A DNA stretch of 6,328 nt, taken from Rhabdothermincola sp036846205. GTDB lineage: Bacteria > Actinomycetota > Acidimicrobiia > Acidimicrobiales > Acidimicrobilacustridaceae. The stretch is taken from contig NZ_DAIUCK010000138.1 of NCBI RefSeq assembly GCF_036846205.1, positions 1 to 6,328 of the forward strand. Direction: 5' to 3'. This document shows positions 1 through 6,328 of the stretch, in pieces (position 1 is the first letter of the stretch; each line of letters begins with the position of its first letter). A program made the translations under genes and the position numbers. The notes under the pieces were generated by a model. It saw only the letters and a list, made by a program, of their open reading frames with translations. It was not told the origin of the DNA and did not search any database.

Positions 1-26
1 GGGTGGGCTCGAGTGGGGAAGGGCGG

Positions 27-57
27 TTCGACCGGCCGACCGGCGCACGCCTAGCCT
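27..57 (+). promoter_or_regulatory. Candidate ndk promoter, nearly leaderless
   Basis: A TAGCCT hexamer at 52-57 fits the TAnnnT pattern of actinobacterial -10 boxes, and only nine bases (58-66) separate it from the ndk ATG. The best -35 candidate is TTCGAC at 27-32, a weak match with a long 19-base spacer. No Shine-Dalgarno sequence lies between the box and the ATG, so the mRNA probably begins at or within a few bases of the start codon. The same 10 bases, CCTAGCCTGC, recur upstream of mreB at 628-637. Promoter assignment is inference from motif and position. Confidence 0.4.
29..44. repeat. Tandem 8-bp direct repeat CGACCGGC x2
   Basis: Two perfect, adjacent copies of CGACCGGC lie at 29-36 and 37-44, just upstream of the TAGCCT box of ndk. 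The position, in the -35/spacer region, would suit an operator or activator site. A chance repeat in GC-rich DNA is equally possible. The repeat itself is certain; a function is not. Confidence 0.45.
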
Positions 58-66
58 GCTGCGCTC

Positions 67-477
67 ATGGATCGCACCCTCGTCATCTGCAAGCCCGACG
101 CCGTCGAGCGTGGTCTCGTCGGCGAGATCATCAGCCGCTTCGAGCGGCGGAACCTGAAGATCGTGGCCATGGAGCTGCGCCAGGTCGACGAGGAGACCGC
201 TGCCCGCCACTACGCCGAGCATGCGGAGAAGCCCTTCTACGGCGAGCTGATCGAGTTCATCACCCGCAGCCCGGCTGTGGTGATGGTCGTCGAGGGTCCG
301 GAGGACACGTGGCAGGTGGTGCGCACGATGATGGGGGCCACGAACCCCCGCGAAGCTGCGCCCGGCACCATCCGGGGCGACCTCGGCATCCTGTTCACCG
401 AGAACCTCATCCACGGGTCGGACTCGGCCGAGTCGGCAGCCCGCGAGATCGACATCTGGTTCCCCGGGCTGGGCTGA
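67..477 (+). CDS. ndk: Nucleoside diphosphate kinase
   Basis: Cytosolic enzyme that moves the gamma-phosphate of ATP to other nucleoside diphosphates through a phosphohistidine intermediate, balancing NTP and dNTP pools. The 136-residue product has the usual bacterial length and is complete. Visible signatures are the N-terminal strand with Lys9 (TLVICKPDAV), the FYGELIEF segment at 57-64, the nucleotide-binding TIRGDLG at 101-107 (Arg103), and the active-site motif NLIHGSDS at 113-120 with catalytic His116. The ATG at 67 puts Lys9 at the distance normal for the family. There is no Shine-Dalgarno, consistent with a very short or absent leader. It lies 203 bases upstream of mreB in the same orientation, an arrangement also known in Streptomyces, but a structured gap with its own promoter candidates suggests separate transcription. 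Assignment is secure. Confidence 0.97.
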   Translation: MDRTLVICKPDAVERGLVGEIISRFERRNLKIVAMELRQVDEETAARHYAEHAEKPFYGELIEFITRSPAVVMVVEGPEDTWQVVRTMMGATNPREAAPGTIRGDLGILFTENLIHGSDSAESAAREIDIWFPGLG

Positions 478-485
478 TCCAGGCA

Positions 486-539
486 GGCCGGGCCCCTGGG
501 ACCGGATCCCGCACGGCGTGCGGCCACCCCGGCCCGGCC
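486..539 (+). terminator. Candidate ndk terminator: nested GC-rich hairpins
   Basis: Starting eight bases after the ndk stop codon is a perfect 9-bp inverted repeat, GGCCGGGCC at 486-494 and GGCCCGGCC at 531-539. It encloses a second perfect hairpin, CCGCAC (509-514) / GTGCGG (518-523) with a GGC loop. The inner stem is compact and strong. No T-run follows, so this is not a classical intrinsic terminator, but hairpins without a U-tail are often proposed as terminators in high-GC actinobacteria. It could instead be an mRNA 3'-end stabiliser for ndk. Confidence 0.5.
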
Positions 540-549
540 GGTGACACTG

Positions 550-577
550 TTGCGATCAGGTTACAGAGGGGTAGGCT
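550..577 (+). promoter_or_regulatory. Candidate mre-operon promoter P1
   Basis: TTGCGA at 550-555 (4 of 6 matches to TTGACA) is followed after 16 bases by TAGGCT at 572-577, which has the conserved T, A and final T of a -10 box. Transcription would start near 584, giving an mreB leader of about 97 bases that contains the two hairpins at 591-620. It lies just after the ndk hairpins and is the best-formed sigma-70-like promoter in the window. Prediction is by motif only. Confidence 0.5.
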
Positions 578-590
578 GACAGGTTGAGAA

Positions 591-620
591 GGGCCCGGGG
601 CCCACCGAGCAATGGTGGGC
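591..620 (+). promoter_or_regulatory. Two overlapping hairpins in the presumed mreB leader
   Basis: Hairpin A pairs GGGCC (591-595) with GGCCC (599-603) around a 3-base loop. Hairpin B pairs GCCCACC (600-606) with GGTGGGC (614-620) around the 7-base loop GAGCAAT. They share bases 600-603, so only one can form at a time. In RNA from P1 they would sit in the 5' untranslated region. As DNA, the dyad of hairpin B covers the place where a -35 box for the proximal TAGCCT at 630 would lie, so it could also be an operator. The inverted repeats are plain in the sequence; the role is inferred. Confidence 0.45.
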
Positions 621-629
621 AATCTGGCC

Positions 630-635
630 TAGCCT
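630..635 (+). promoter_or_regulatory. Second TAGCCT -10 box before mreB (P2 candidate)
   Basis: TAGCCT lies inside CCTAGCCTGC (628-637), identical to the 10 bases at the ndk promoter candidate (50-59). A start near 642 would leave a leader of about 39 bases. No convincing -35 is seen: the hexamer 17 bases upstream, GAGCAA, is poor and falls within the hairpin B dyad. If real, this promoter might depend on an activator or be controlled through the dyad. Confidence 0.3.
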
Positions 636-680
636 GCGATCACACCTCGCCCGCCTCGTCCCGGAGCCAGAGCGGAACCA

Positions 681-1730
<1,050 letters not shown>

Positions 1731-1731
1731 C

Positions 1732-1735
1732 GGAG
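1732..1735 (+). promoter_or_regulatory. Ribosome binding site of mreC
   Basis: GGAG lies eight bases before the GTG at 1744, in the 13-base gap after the mreB stop. Good spacing supports the GTG as the mreC start and its translation from the mreB transcript. Confidence 0.65.
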
Positions 1736-1743
1736 CGGCCGCC

Positions 1744-2574
1744 GTGGCTGTCTCCCGGCGCACCGGGCGCTCCCGCTTCACGCTCCTGCTGCTCATCCTC
1801 ACCTCGATCACCCTGCTCACCCTCGACTTCCGGGGTTTCGAACCGCTCGACCGGGCCCGCTCGGCCGTGCTTGCCGTGTTCGAACCCGTCGGGTCATTCG
1901 CTTCTGACACCTTCGAACCGGTACGGAACGCCTGGAACGGCGCCTTCGCCTACGACGAGTTGGCGAAGGAGAACGAGGAGCTGCGTCAGCGGGTCGACGA
2001 GCTCGAAGGGCAGATCACCAGTGGCGAGGTGGCCAAGCAATCGCTGCGCCAGCTGCTCGAGCAGGCCGACATCCCCTTCGTCGGCGACCTCCCCACCGCC
2101 CGGGCGCGGGTCATTTCGGGTGCGGTGTCGAACTTCGACCGCACCATCGAGATCGACCGGGGCGAGAACGCGGGGGTGCGTCGGGGGATGCCGGTGGTGA
2201 CCGGCCAGGGGCTCATCGGGAGGGGGGTACGCGTCTCCGGTGACCGAGCCGTGGTGGATCTCCTGTCGGGCGGCAACTTCTCCGTCGGCTTCAGCGTCGT
2301 GGGCACGAACGTCCTGGGGGTGGCCCGCGGTCGGGGGGATGGGACCCGGCTGAGCGCCACGGTCGACGTCGATCGGGTCGTGCTCCCGGGCCAGATCCTC
2401 GTCACCAGCGGCGTGGCGGGCTCCACGTTCCCTCAGGGCATCCCGATCGGCACGGTGGCGGAGGTGGGCGACGGCAAGGGATCGCTGCAGCGCGAGCTGG
2501 CTGTTGACATGCTGGCCCGCCAGTCGGATCTGTCGTTCGTGACCGTGGTGTTGTGGGAGCCGACCCAGCCATGA
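1744..2574 (+). CDS. mreC: Rod shape-determining protein MreC
   Basis: Bitopic membrane protein of the elongasome whose extracytoplasmic part binds and activates PBP2 and helps assemble MreBCD-RodA complexes. The 276 residues show a short basic N-terminus (SRRTGRSR), one membrane segment at about 12-28 (FTLLLLILTSITLLTLD), a linker with three FEP motifs (32-34, 46-48, 57-59), a predicted coiled coil at about 70-108 (DELAKENEELRQRVDELEG onward), and the MreC beta-domain from about 120 to 272, with the typical VISGAVSNFDRTIEIDRG and GMPVVTGQGLIGRG stretches. Length is normal and there is no long C-terminal tail. The GTG start has a GGAG eight bases upstream. Its stop overlaps the mreD start (ATGA at 2571-2574), implying translational coupling. 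Confidence 0.95.
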   Translation: MAVSRRTGRSRFTLLLLILTSITLLTLDFRGFEPLDRARSAVLAVFEPVGSFASDTFEPVRNAWNGAFAYDELAKENEELRQRVDELEGQITSGEVAKQSLRQLLEQADIPFVGDLPTARARVISGAVSNFDRTIEIDRGENAGVRRGMPVVTGQGLIGRGVRVSGDRAVVDLLSGGNFSVGFSVVGTNVLGVARGRGDGTRLSATVDVDRVVLPGQILVTSGVAGSTFPQGIPIGTVAEVGDGKGSLQRELAVDMLARQSDLSFVTVVLWEPTQP

Positions 2575-3077
2575 AGTGCGCCGCCCGTTTCGGGCTGTTG
2601 CTGCTGACCGCCGCGGTGCTCCAGCGGGGCCTGTTCTCGCAGTTGCGGGTGGCTGACGTGTCAGCCGACCTGTTCCTCCTCCTGGCCGTGGTGGCGGGGA
2701 TGACCGGCGGGCCCGACCGGGGGGCGGTGGTCGGGTTCTTCTCCGGTCTGGTGCTCGACCTGCTGGTGCAGACCCCGCTCGGCCTCTCGGCGCTCGTCTA
2801 CTGCCTGGTCGGCTTCGGAGCGGGCCGGCTCCAGGGCAGTGTGCTGCGGACCGGCCGGGCGCTACCGGCGATGCTCGCCGCCCTGGCCAGCGCGGCCGGC
2901 GTCGGTCTGTATGCCGTAGTGGCCGAGGTGGTGGGCCAGGTCAGCGCGGTCACCGCACACCTCCCGGTCGTGATGATGGGGGTGGCGGCGATCAACCTGC
3001 TCCTGTACCCGCTGGCCCGACCGATCGTCGCGTGGGCCTGGGACGATGAGCCGGGTTTGCGGCCCGCGACGAGGTGA
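2571..3077 (+). CDS. mreD: Rod shape-determining protein MreD
   Basis: Small polytopic membrane protein that partners MreC in the elongasome; its biochemical role is still unclear in the family. From the ATG at 2571 it has 168 residues, a normal length. About five membrane segments are visible, roughly at 5-20, 32-46, 50-66, 73-86 plus 98-124, and 131-156. The diagnostic MreD region is clear: ADLFLLLAVVAGMTGG (32-47), then VVGFFSGLVLDLL (53-65) and PLGLSALVYCLVGFGAG (69-85). An in-frame GTG at 2553 would add six residues inside mreC. The ATG is preferred because it forms the tight ATGA overlap with the mreC stop and has GGAG 11 bases upstream (2556-2559). The next gene begins 30 bases later. 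Confidence 0.93.
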   Translation: MKCAARFGLLLLTAAVLQRGLFSQLRVADVSADLFLLLAVVAGMTGGPDRGAVVGFFSGLVLDLLVQTPLGLSALVYCLVGFGAGRLQGSVLRTGRALPAMLAALASAAGVGLYAVVAEVVGQVSAVTAHLPVVMMGVAAINLLLYPLARPIVAWAWDDEPGLRPATR

Positions 3078-3107
3078 CGGGCCGGATCTGATGGACTGGT
3101 TCCGCTG

Positions 3108-5084
3108 ATGGATCGCGAGTCTCCCCATCTTCGCCTGAGCATCCTCGGAGTGGTGGTGGTGTCCCTCATCGGGACCTTGTTCGCCCGCCTGTGGTACCTG
3201 CAGGTCATGGCCGCGCCCGAGTACCAGGTGGAGGCGCAGGCCAACCGGGTACGCACCATCGCCGAGGAGGCTCCCCGTGGCCGGATCCTCGATGCCAAAG
3301 GTCGGGTCATCGTCGACAACCGGACCTCGCTGGTAGTCACCGTGAACCCGCACGATCTGCAGGCAGTTCCTGACAGCGCGGCGCTGAAGCGTCGCCTCGC
3401 GGAGACTTTGACCCGCTTCGGGGTCCCCACGAAGGTCTCCACCATCGAACGGCGCCTCGGTGACAAGCAGTACAACCCCTTGCAACCCGTTCCCGTGGCG
3501 ATCGACGTTCCCGAGGAGCTGTTCCTCTACCTGAGCGAGCGAGCGGACGAGTTCCCCTCGGTGGGAGTGCGCCGGGAATCGGTGCGCGCCTACCCCTACG
3601 GCGAGACCGCCGCGCACCTGCTGGGCTACGTGGGTCGCATCTCGGCGAAGGAGCTGGCCGACAAGCAGGGCACGCCCGACAACCCGAAACCGACTGACAA
3701 GCCGTATCAGCCCGACTCGAACATCGGGAAGAACGGTGTGGAACGCAGTTACGAGGACGACCTGCGGGGGCGTCCGGGCATCAAGACGGTGGAGGTTGAC
3801 GCCCAGAACCGGGTGGTGCGCACCATCGACGAGCAGCCACCGGTACCGGGCCACGACATCCAGCTGACGGTCGATCTGGACGTGCAGCGCCTGGCTGAGC
3901 AGGTGCTGCGGGACAAGCTCGACTCGATCAGGGGAAGCCGCACCCGGGACGGCCGGCTGCGGGCTGCTCCTGCGGGTGCGGTGGTGGTGCTCGACCCCAA
4001 CAACGGCAATGTGGTGGCGATGGCGTCTGCCCCGACGTACAACCCCGAGGAGTTCGTGAACGGCATCAGCCAGACCCGCTACGACCAGCTCACCGGCGGT
4101 GCGGCGTCGGAGAACCCGTTCATCAACCGGGCCATCCAGGGCCAGTACGCTCCGGGCTCCACCTTCAAGCCGATCACCGCCTATGCCGCCCTCTCGCACG
4201 GTCTGATCGACCGGACGACCACCTACAACGATCGGGGCTCCTACGATGCCGGCGACCGGGTGTTCGGCAGCCCCTCCGCAGCCGGGCCGGTCAACGTGGC
4301 CCGGTCACTCACCGTGTCGAGCGACGTCTTCTACTACTGGCTCGGCCACCGCTTCTACCGGGAGCGGGATGTCTACGGCGAGCTGGCCATGCAGGATGCC
4401 GCCTACGCGTTCGGGCTGGGTCGGCCGACCGGCATTCCACTGGTGGACGAGCGCGCCGGCAACATCCCCACACCGGAGTGGAAGCGCAAGATCTGGGAGT
4501 CCCTCCCTCCCGACGAGCAGGCGATCGGCGATCCGACCTGGTACCCGGGGGACAACATCAACATGTCCATCGGTCAGGGTGACGTGCTCGTCACACCGTT
4601 GCAGCTTGCGAACGTGTACGCCGCACTGGCGAACGGCGGGACGATCTACCAGCCGAACGTGGTGGCCCGGGTGCTGCGCTCACCGAACGATCCGGTCGAC
4701 CCGGGCGGGGTGGTGCGGGTGGTCGAGCCCGTGGTCGAGCACCAGGTGCCGCTCCCGCCGGAGATCCGCGACCCGATCGTCCAAGGGCTGCGGGGGGTGA
4801 CCACCGATCCGAAGGGCACCGCCTACGCCCCGTTCCGGGGCTTCGACCAGGCCGCCTTCCCGGTGGCATCGAAGACCGGCACCGCAGAGGTCAAGGGCAA
4901 GGCAGACTCATCGTGGTTCGCGGCGTTCGCCCCCGTCGATGCTCCGCGGTATGCGATGGTCGCGATCCTGGAGGAGTCCGGGTTCGGGGCCGAAGCGGCC
5001 GCGCCGGTGGTGCGAAGCCTGCTCGAGCTGGTGTCCGGGCAGCGGTTGACTGACCTGTCAGAGATCAGTGGGGGATCCGAGTAG
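3108..5084 (+). CDS. mrdA: Penicillin-binding protein 2, elongasome transpeptidase
   Basis: Class B (monofunctional) penicillin-binding protein that crosslinks peptidoglycan made by RodA. The 658 residues have a short cytoplasmic N-terminus, one membrane anchor at about 11-31, the pedestal / dimerisation region from about 45 to 245 (EEAPRGRILDAKGRVIVDN, then YPYGETAAHLLGYVGRIS and IGKNGVERSYEDDLRG), and the transpeptidase domain from about 285 to 640. Catalytic motifs are STFK (Ser351 nucleophile, Lys354), SSD (404-406; Asp in the third position is usual for PBP2) and KTGT (589-592). There are no PASTA domains, which separates it from the division enzyme FtsI / PbpB. The ATG at 3108 has only a weak ribosome site, but no other standard start exists after the in-frame TGA at 3075. 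It overlaps rodA by one base (TAGTG), as expected for a SEDS-bPBP pair. Confidence 0.95.
   Translation: MDRESPHLRLSILGVVVVSLIGTLFARLWYLQVMAAPEYQVEAQANRVRTIAEEAPRGRILDAKGRVIVDNRTSLVVTVNPHDLQAVPDSAALKRRLAETLTRFGVPTKVSTIERRLGDKQYNPLQPVPVAIDVPEELFLYLSERADEFPSVGVRRESVRAYPYGETAAHLLGYVGRISAKELADKQGTPDNPKPTDKPYQPDSNIGKNGVERSYEDDLRGRPGIKTVEVDAQNRVVRTIDEQPPVPGHDIQLTVDLDVQRLAEQVLRDKLDSIRGSRTRDGRLRAAPAGAVVVLDPNNGNVVAMASAPTYNPEEFVNGISQTRYDQLTGGAASENPFINRAIQGQYAPGSTFKPITAYAALSHGLIDRTTTYNDRGSYDAGDRVFGSPSAAGPVNVARSLTVSSDVFYYWLGHRFYRERDVYGELAMQDAAYAFGLGRPTGIPLVDERAGNIPTPEWKRKIWESLPPDEQAIGDPTWYPGDNINMSIGQGDVLVTPLQLANVYAALANGGTIYQPNVVARVLRSPNDPVDPGGVVRVVEPVVEHQVPLPPEIRDPIVQGLRGVTTDPKGTAYAPFRGFDQAAFPVASKTGTAEVKGKADSSWFAAFAPVDAPRYAMVAILEESGFGAEAAAPVVRSLLELVSGQRLTDLSEISGGSE
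5070..5075 (+). promoter_or_regulatory. Ribosome binding site of rodA
   Basis: GGGGGA lies within the last codons of the PBP2 gene, eight bases before the GTG at 5084. Its position supports the GTG as the rodA start and coupling to PBP2 translation. Confidence 0.6.
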
Positions 5085-6241
5085 TGGCGGTGCCGTCGCT
5101 CGCCCCGTCGGCGGCGCGGCCCCGTGCTGATCGGAGCCGCCGTGATCTGTCCGCACCCTGGCGCCACGTCGACGTGGTGCTCGTCGTGTGCGTGGCCGCG
5201 CTGGCGGCGATAGGTGTGTTGATGGTGTTCAGTGCCACCCGTGGCCCGACCGATCCACCTGATCGTTCGTTCCTCGTACGCCAGGCCCTGTTCGTCACCG
5301 TCGGGGCGGCGGTGATGGTGGCGGCCACGCTGGTCGACTACCGGCGCCTGCGTGACTGGGCGTGGGCGCTCTACGGGACCATGATGCTGGGCCTGCTCGG
5401 GGTGCTCTCGCCGCTCGGGCAGCAGTCGAAGGGGGCGCAGGCGTGGTTCGGCTTCGGGTCGTTCCAGGTGCAACCGGCCGAGTTCGCCAAGGTGGTGCTG
5501 ATCCTCACGCTCGCCGCGGTGCTCGCCATGTGGGCCGGCGACATCGACCTGCGGCGCCTTGCCGTGCTGCTCGGCGTGTCGGGGGCACCGATGGCGCTGA
5601 TCCTGCTGCAGCCGGACCTGGGCACGGTGCTGGTACTGGTGTCGATCGTGCTCGGGATGCTGCTCGTGGGGGGCCTGAGACTCCGCTACATCGTCGCGCT
5701 GACCCTCGTGGGGCTCATCGGCGTGGTGGGCATCCTGAACTCGAACGTGCTCAAGCAGTATCAGAAGGACCGTCTCACCGCGTTCCTCGATCCCGGCCGG
5801 GACACGCAGGGGACCACCTACAACGTCACCCAGAGCCAGATCGCGGTGGCCAGCGGCGGCCTCACCGGGGAGGGGCTGTTCGACGGTCGCCAGACCCAGT
5901 TGCGGTTCGTCCCCGAGCAGCAGACCGATTTCATCTTCACCGCCGTGGGGGAGGAGCTCGGCTTCGTCGGCGCGGCGACGGTGCTCGGGCTCTACGGGGT
6001 CGTCATGTGGCGGATCTGGCGGACTGCGCAGCTGTCGCGTGACCTGCTCGGCACCCTTCTGTGTGTCGGGGTGCTCTCGATGCTGGCCTTCCAGGTCTTC
6101 GAGAACGTGGGCATGGCCATGGGGATCATGCCTGTGACGGGCATTCCACTCCCGCTGCTGTCGTATGGGGGGTCCTCGACACTGACCACGTTCGCGTCGC
6201 TCGGACTGGTGCTGAACGTCCACATGCGCCGCTTCCGCTGA
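5084..6241 (+). CDS. rodA: SEDS peptidoglycan glycosyltransferase RodA
   Basis: Integral membrane polymerase that joins lipid II into glycan strands during elongation, working with the PBP2 encoded just upstream. The 385 residues begin with a basic cytoplasmic tail of about 28 residues, followed by about ten membrane helices (roughly 30-50, 66-84, 93-110, 131-150, 157-174, 179-195, 200-217, 286-308, 319-345, 355-378). Family motifs are LQPDLGT (175-181), the large loop with GGLTGEGLFDGRQTQLRFVPEQQTDFIF (258-285) including the catalytic Asp282, and GIPLPLLSYGGSS (353-365). In the GAQxW motif near 117-121 the residue before Trp121 is Ala where many relatives have Arg. FtsW is an alternative SEDS protein, but the mre/PBP2 context and sequence favour RodA. 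The GTG start overlaps the PBP2 stop and has a strong ribosome site. Confidence 0.95.
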   Translation: MAVPSLAPSAARPRADRSRRDLSAPWRHVDVVLVVCVAALAAIGVLMVFSATRGPTDPPDRSFLVRQALFVTVGAAVMVAATLVDYRRLRDWAWALYGTMMLGLLGVLSPLGQQSKGAQAWFGFGSFQVQPAEFAKVVLILTLAAVLAMWAGDIDLRRLAVLLGVSGAPMALILLQPDLGTVLVLVSIVLGMLLVGGLRLRYIVALTLVGLIGVVGILNSNVLKQYQKDRLTAFLDPGRDTQGTTYNVTQSQIAVASGGLTGEGLFDGRQTQLRFVPEQQTDFIFTAVGEELGFVGAATVLGLYGVVMWRIWRTAQLSRDLLGTLLCVGVLSMLAFQVFENVGMAMGIMPVTGIPLPLLSYGGSSTLTTFASLGLVLNVHMRRFR

Positions 6242-6328
6242 GCCGCCACTCCCGGCCCGCGGCGCCCCCATTCCCGGCCCGCCGAGCCCCCATTTTCCCG
6301 TTCTGTTCATCGATCCGCGGTCTCGGGC
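6242..6328 (+). other. C-rich sequence after rodA, possible Rho-type terminator
   Basis: No gene is supported in these 87 bases to the window end. On the coding strand the RNA would be rich in C and poor in G (runs of CCCCC at 6265-6269 and 6287-6291, then CCCATTTTCCCG and CTGTTC), resembling a Rho loading region. No strong stem-loop with a T-run is seen. This is a compositional inference only, and the operon could instead continue beyond the window. Confidence 0.3.
6250..6293. repeat. 22-bp imperfect tandem repeat, two copies
   Basis: Bases 6250-6271 and 6272-6293 are adjacent copies that agree at 20 of 22 positions. Each begins TCCCGGCCCGC and ends GCCCCCAT; the differences are at 6261/6283 (G/C) and 6263/6285 (C/A). 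A further TTTTCCCG follows at 6293-6300, possibly the start of a decayed third copy. It begins nine bases after the rodA stop. I recognise no repeat family. Confidence 0.65.

Larger units (their letters stand above)
1..66. other. Non-coding leader upstream of ndk
   Basis: No gene can be supported in these bases. One frame (1-51, reading GWARVGKGGSTGRPAHA) ends in a TAG at 52-54 and could be the tail of an upstream gene, but 17 low-complexity residues cannot be assigned to a family. The stretch contains a tandem 8-bp repeat (CGACCGGC at 29-36 and 37-44) and the TAGCCT box described separately as the ndk promoter candidate. Confidence 0.5.

Noticed and set aside
1..54. Possible C-terminal end of an upstream gene closing at TAG 52-54
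   Set aside because: Only 17 residues of Gly/Arg/Ala-rich sequence are available; nothing identifies a family and any frame could stop here by chance.
3..587. 194-codon plus-strand frame overlapping ndk
   Set aside because: It runs out of frame through a secure ndk gene and encodes an Arg/Gly/His-rich shadow sequence.
1837..1919. TTCGAACC octamers resembling tRNA T-loop sequences
   Set aside because: They lie in frame within mreC as Phe-Glu-Pro codons, and no acceptor, D or anticodon stems surround them.
2862..4199. 445-codon minus-strand reading frame opposite mreD and PBP2
   Set aside because: Low-complexity H/R/V/L-rich product with no motif, fully explained as the antisense shadow of GC-rich coding DNA.
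4321..4329. SSD instead of SxN as the second transpeptidase motif of PBP2
   Set aside because: Asp in the third position is normal for PBP2-type enzymes (E. coli PBP2 has SAD, from memory), so it is not a lesion.
4430..6151. Shared GGCATTCCACT string in PBP2 (about 4431) and rodA (about 6140)
   Set aside because: Both encode Thr-Gly-Ile-Pro-Leu in unrelated family-conserved contexts; an 11-base match from shared codons is not a repeat element.
4823..6310. 495-codon minus-strand reading frame opposite rodA and the PBP2 end
   Set aside because: It is opposite two genes with clear family motifs, is rich in His, Arg, Glu and Gln with no recognisable domain, and is what a GC-rich third-position bias produces on the opposite strand.

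Overview
The window is a compact, high-GC stretch carrying six genes, all on the plus strand: a nucleoside diphosphate kinase gene (ndk) followed by a complete rod-shape / elongasome cluster, mreB-mreC-mreD-PBP2(mrdA)-rodA. The order ndk-mreB-mreC-mreD-pbp2-rodA matches what I recall of Streptomyces and relatives. Together with the strong GC bias, GTG starts for mreC and rodA, TAGnnT-type -10 candidates and the MreB sequence (GRDMAVDLGTANT), it points to an actinobacterial-type genome. An environmental lineage such as the Acidimicrobiia is possible, but I cannot fix the taxon from the sequence alone.

Layout. Bases 1-66 are leader sequence with a likely ndk promoter so close to the ATG that the transcript may be nearly leaderless. 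ndk occupies 67-477. The 203-base gap 478-680 is the only sizeable non-coding stretch between genes. It holds a GC-rich nested inverted repeat just after ndk (candidate terminator), a plausible promoter (TTGCGA-N16-TAGGCT), two overlapping and mutually exclusive hairpins in the presumed mreB leader, and a second TAGCCT box nearer mreB. From 681 to 6241 the genes are almost contiguous: 13 bases between mreB and mreC, an ATGA overlap for mreC/mreD, 30 bases between mreD and PBP2, and a TAGTG overlap for PBP2/rodA. They are very probably one transcription unit. After rodA come 87 bases of C-rich, G-poor sequence with a 22-bp tandem duplication and no gene I can support.

How the genes work together. 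MreB forms membrane-bound actin-like filaments. MreC and MreD link these to the periplasmic / extracytoplasmic side. RodA polymerises lipid II into glycan strands, and PBP2 crosslinks them with its transpeptidase domain. All five proteins are full length and keep their signature motifs (MreB phosphate loops, PBP2 STFK / SSD / KTG, RodA Asp in EQQTDF). NDK balances NTP pools and is probably expressed from its own promoter.

I see no mobile element, CRISPR array, tRNA, rRNA or unfamiliar gene system here. This is an ordinary, conserved chromosomal region. The points worth a second look are mainly the regulatory DNA between ndk and mreB, a triple FEP motif in MreC, an unusual residue in RodA, and the repeat after rodA.
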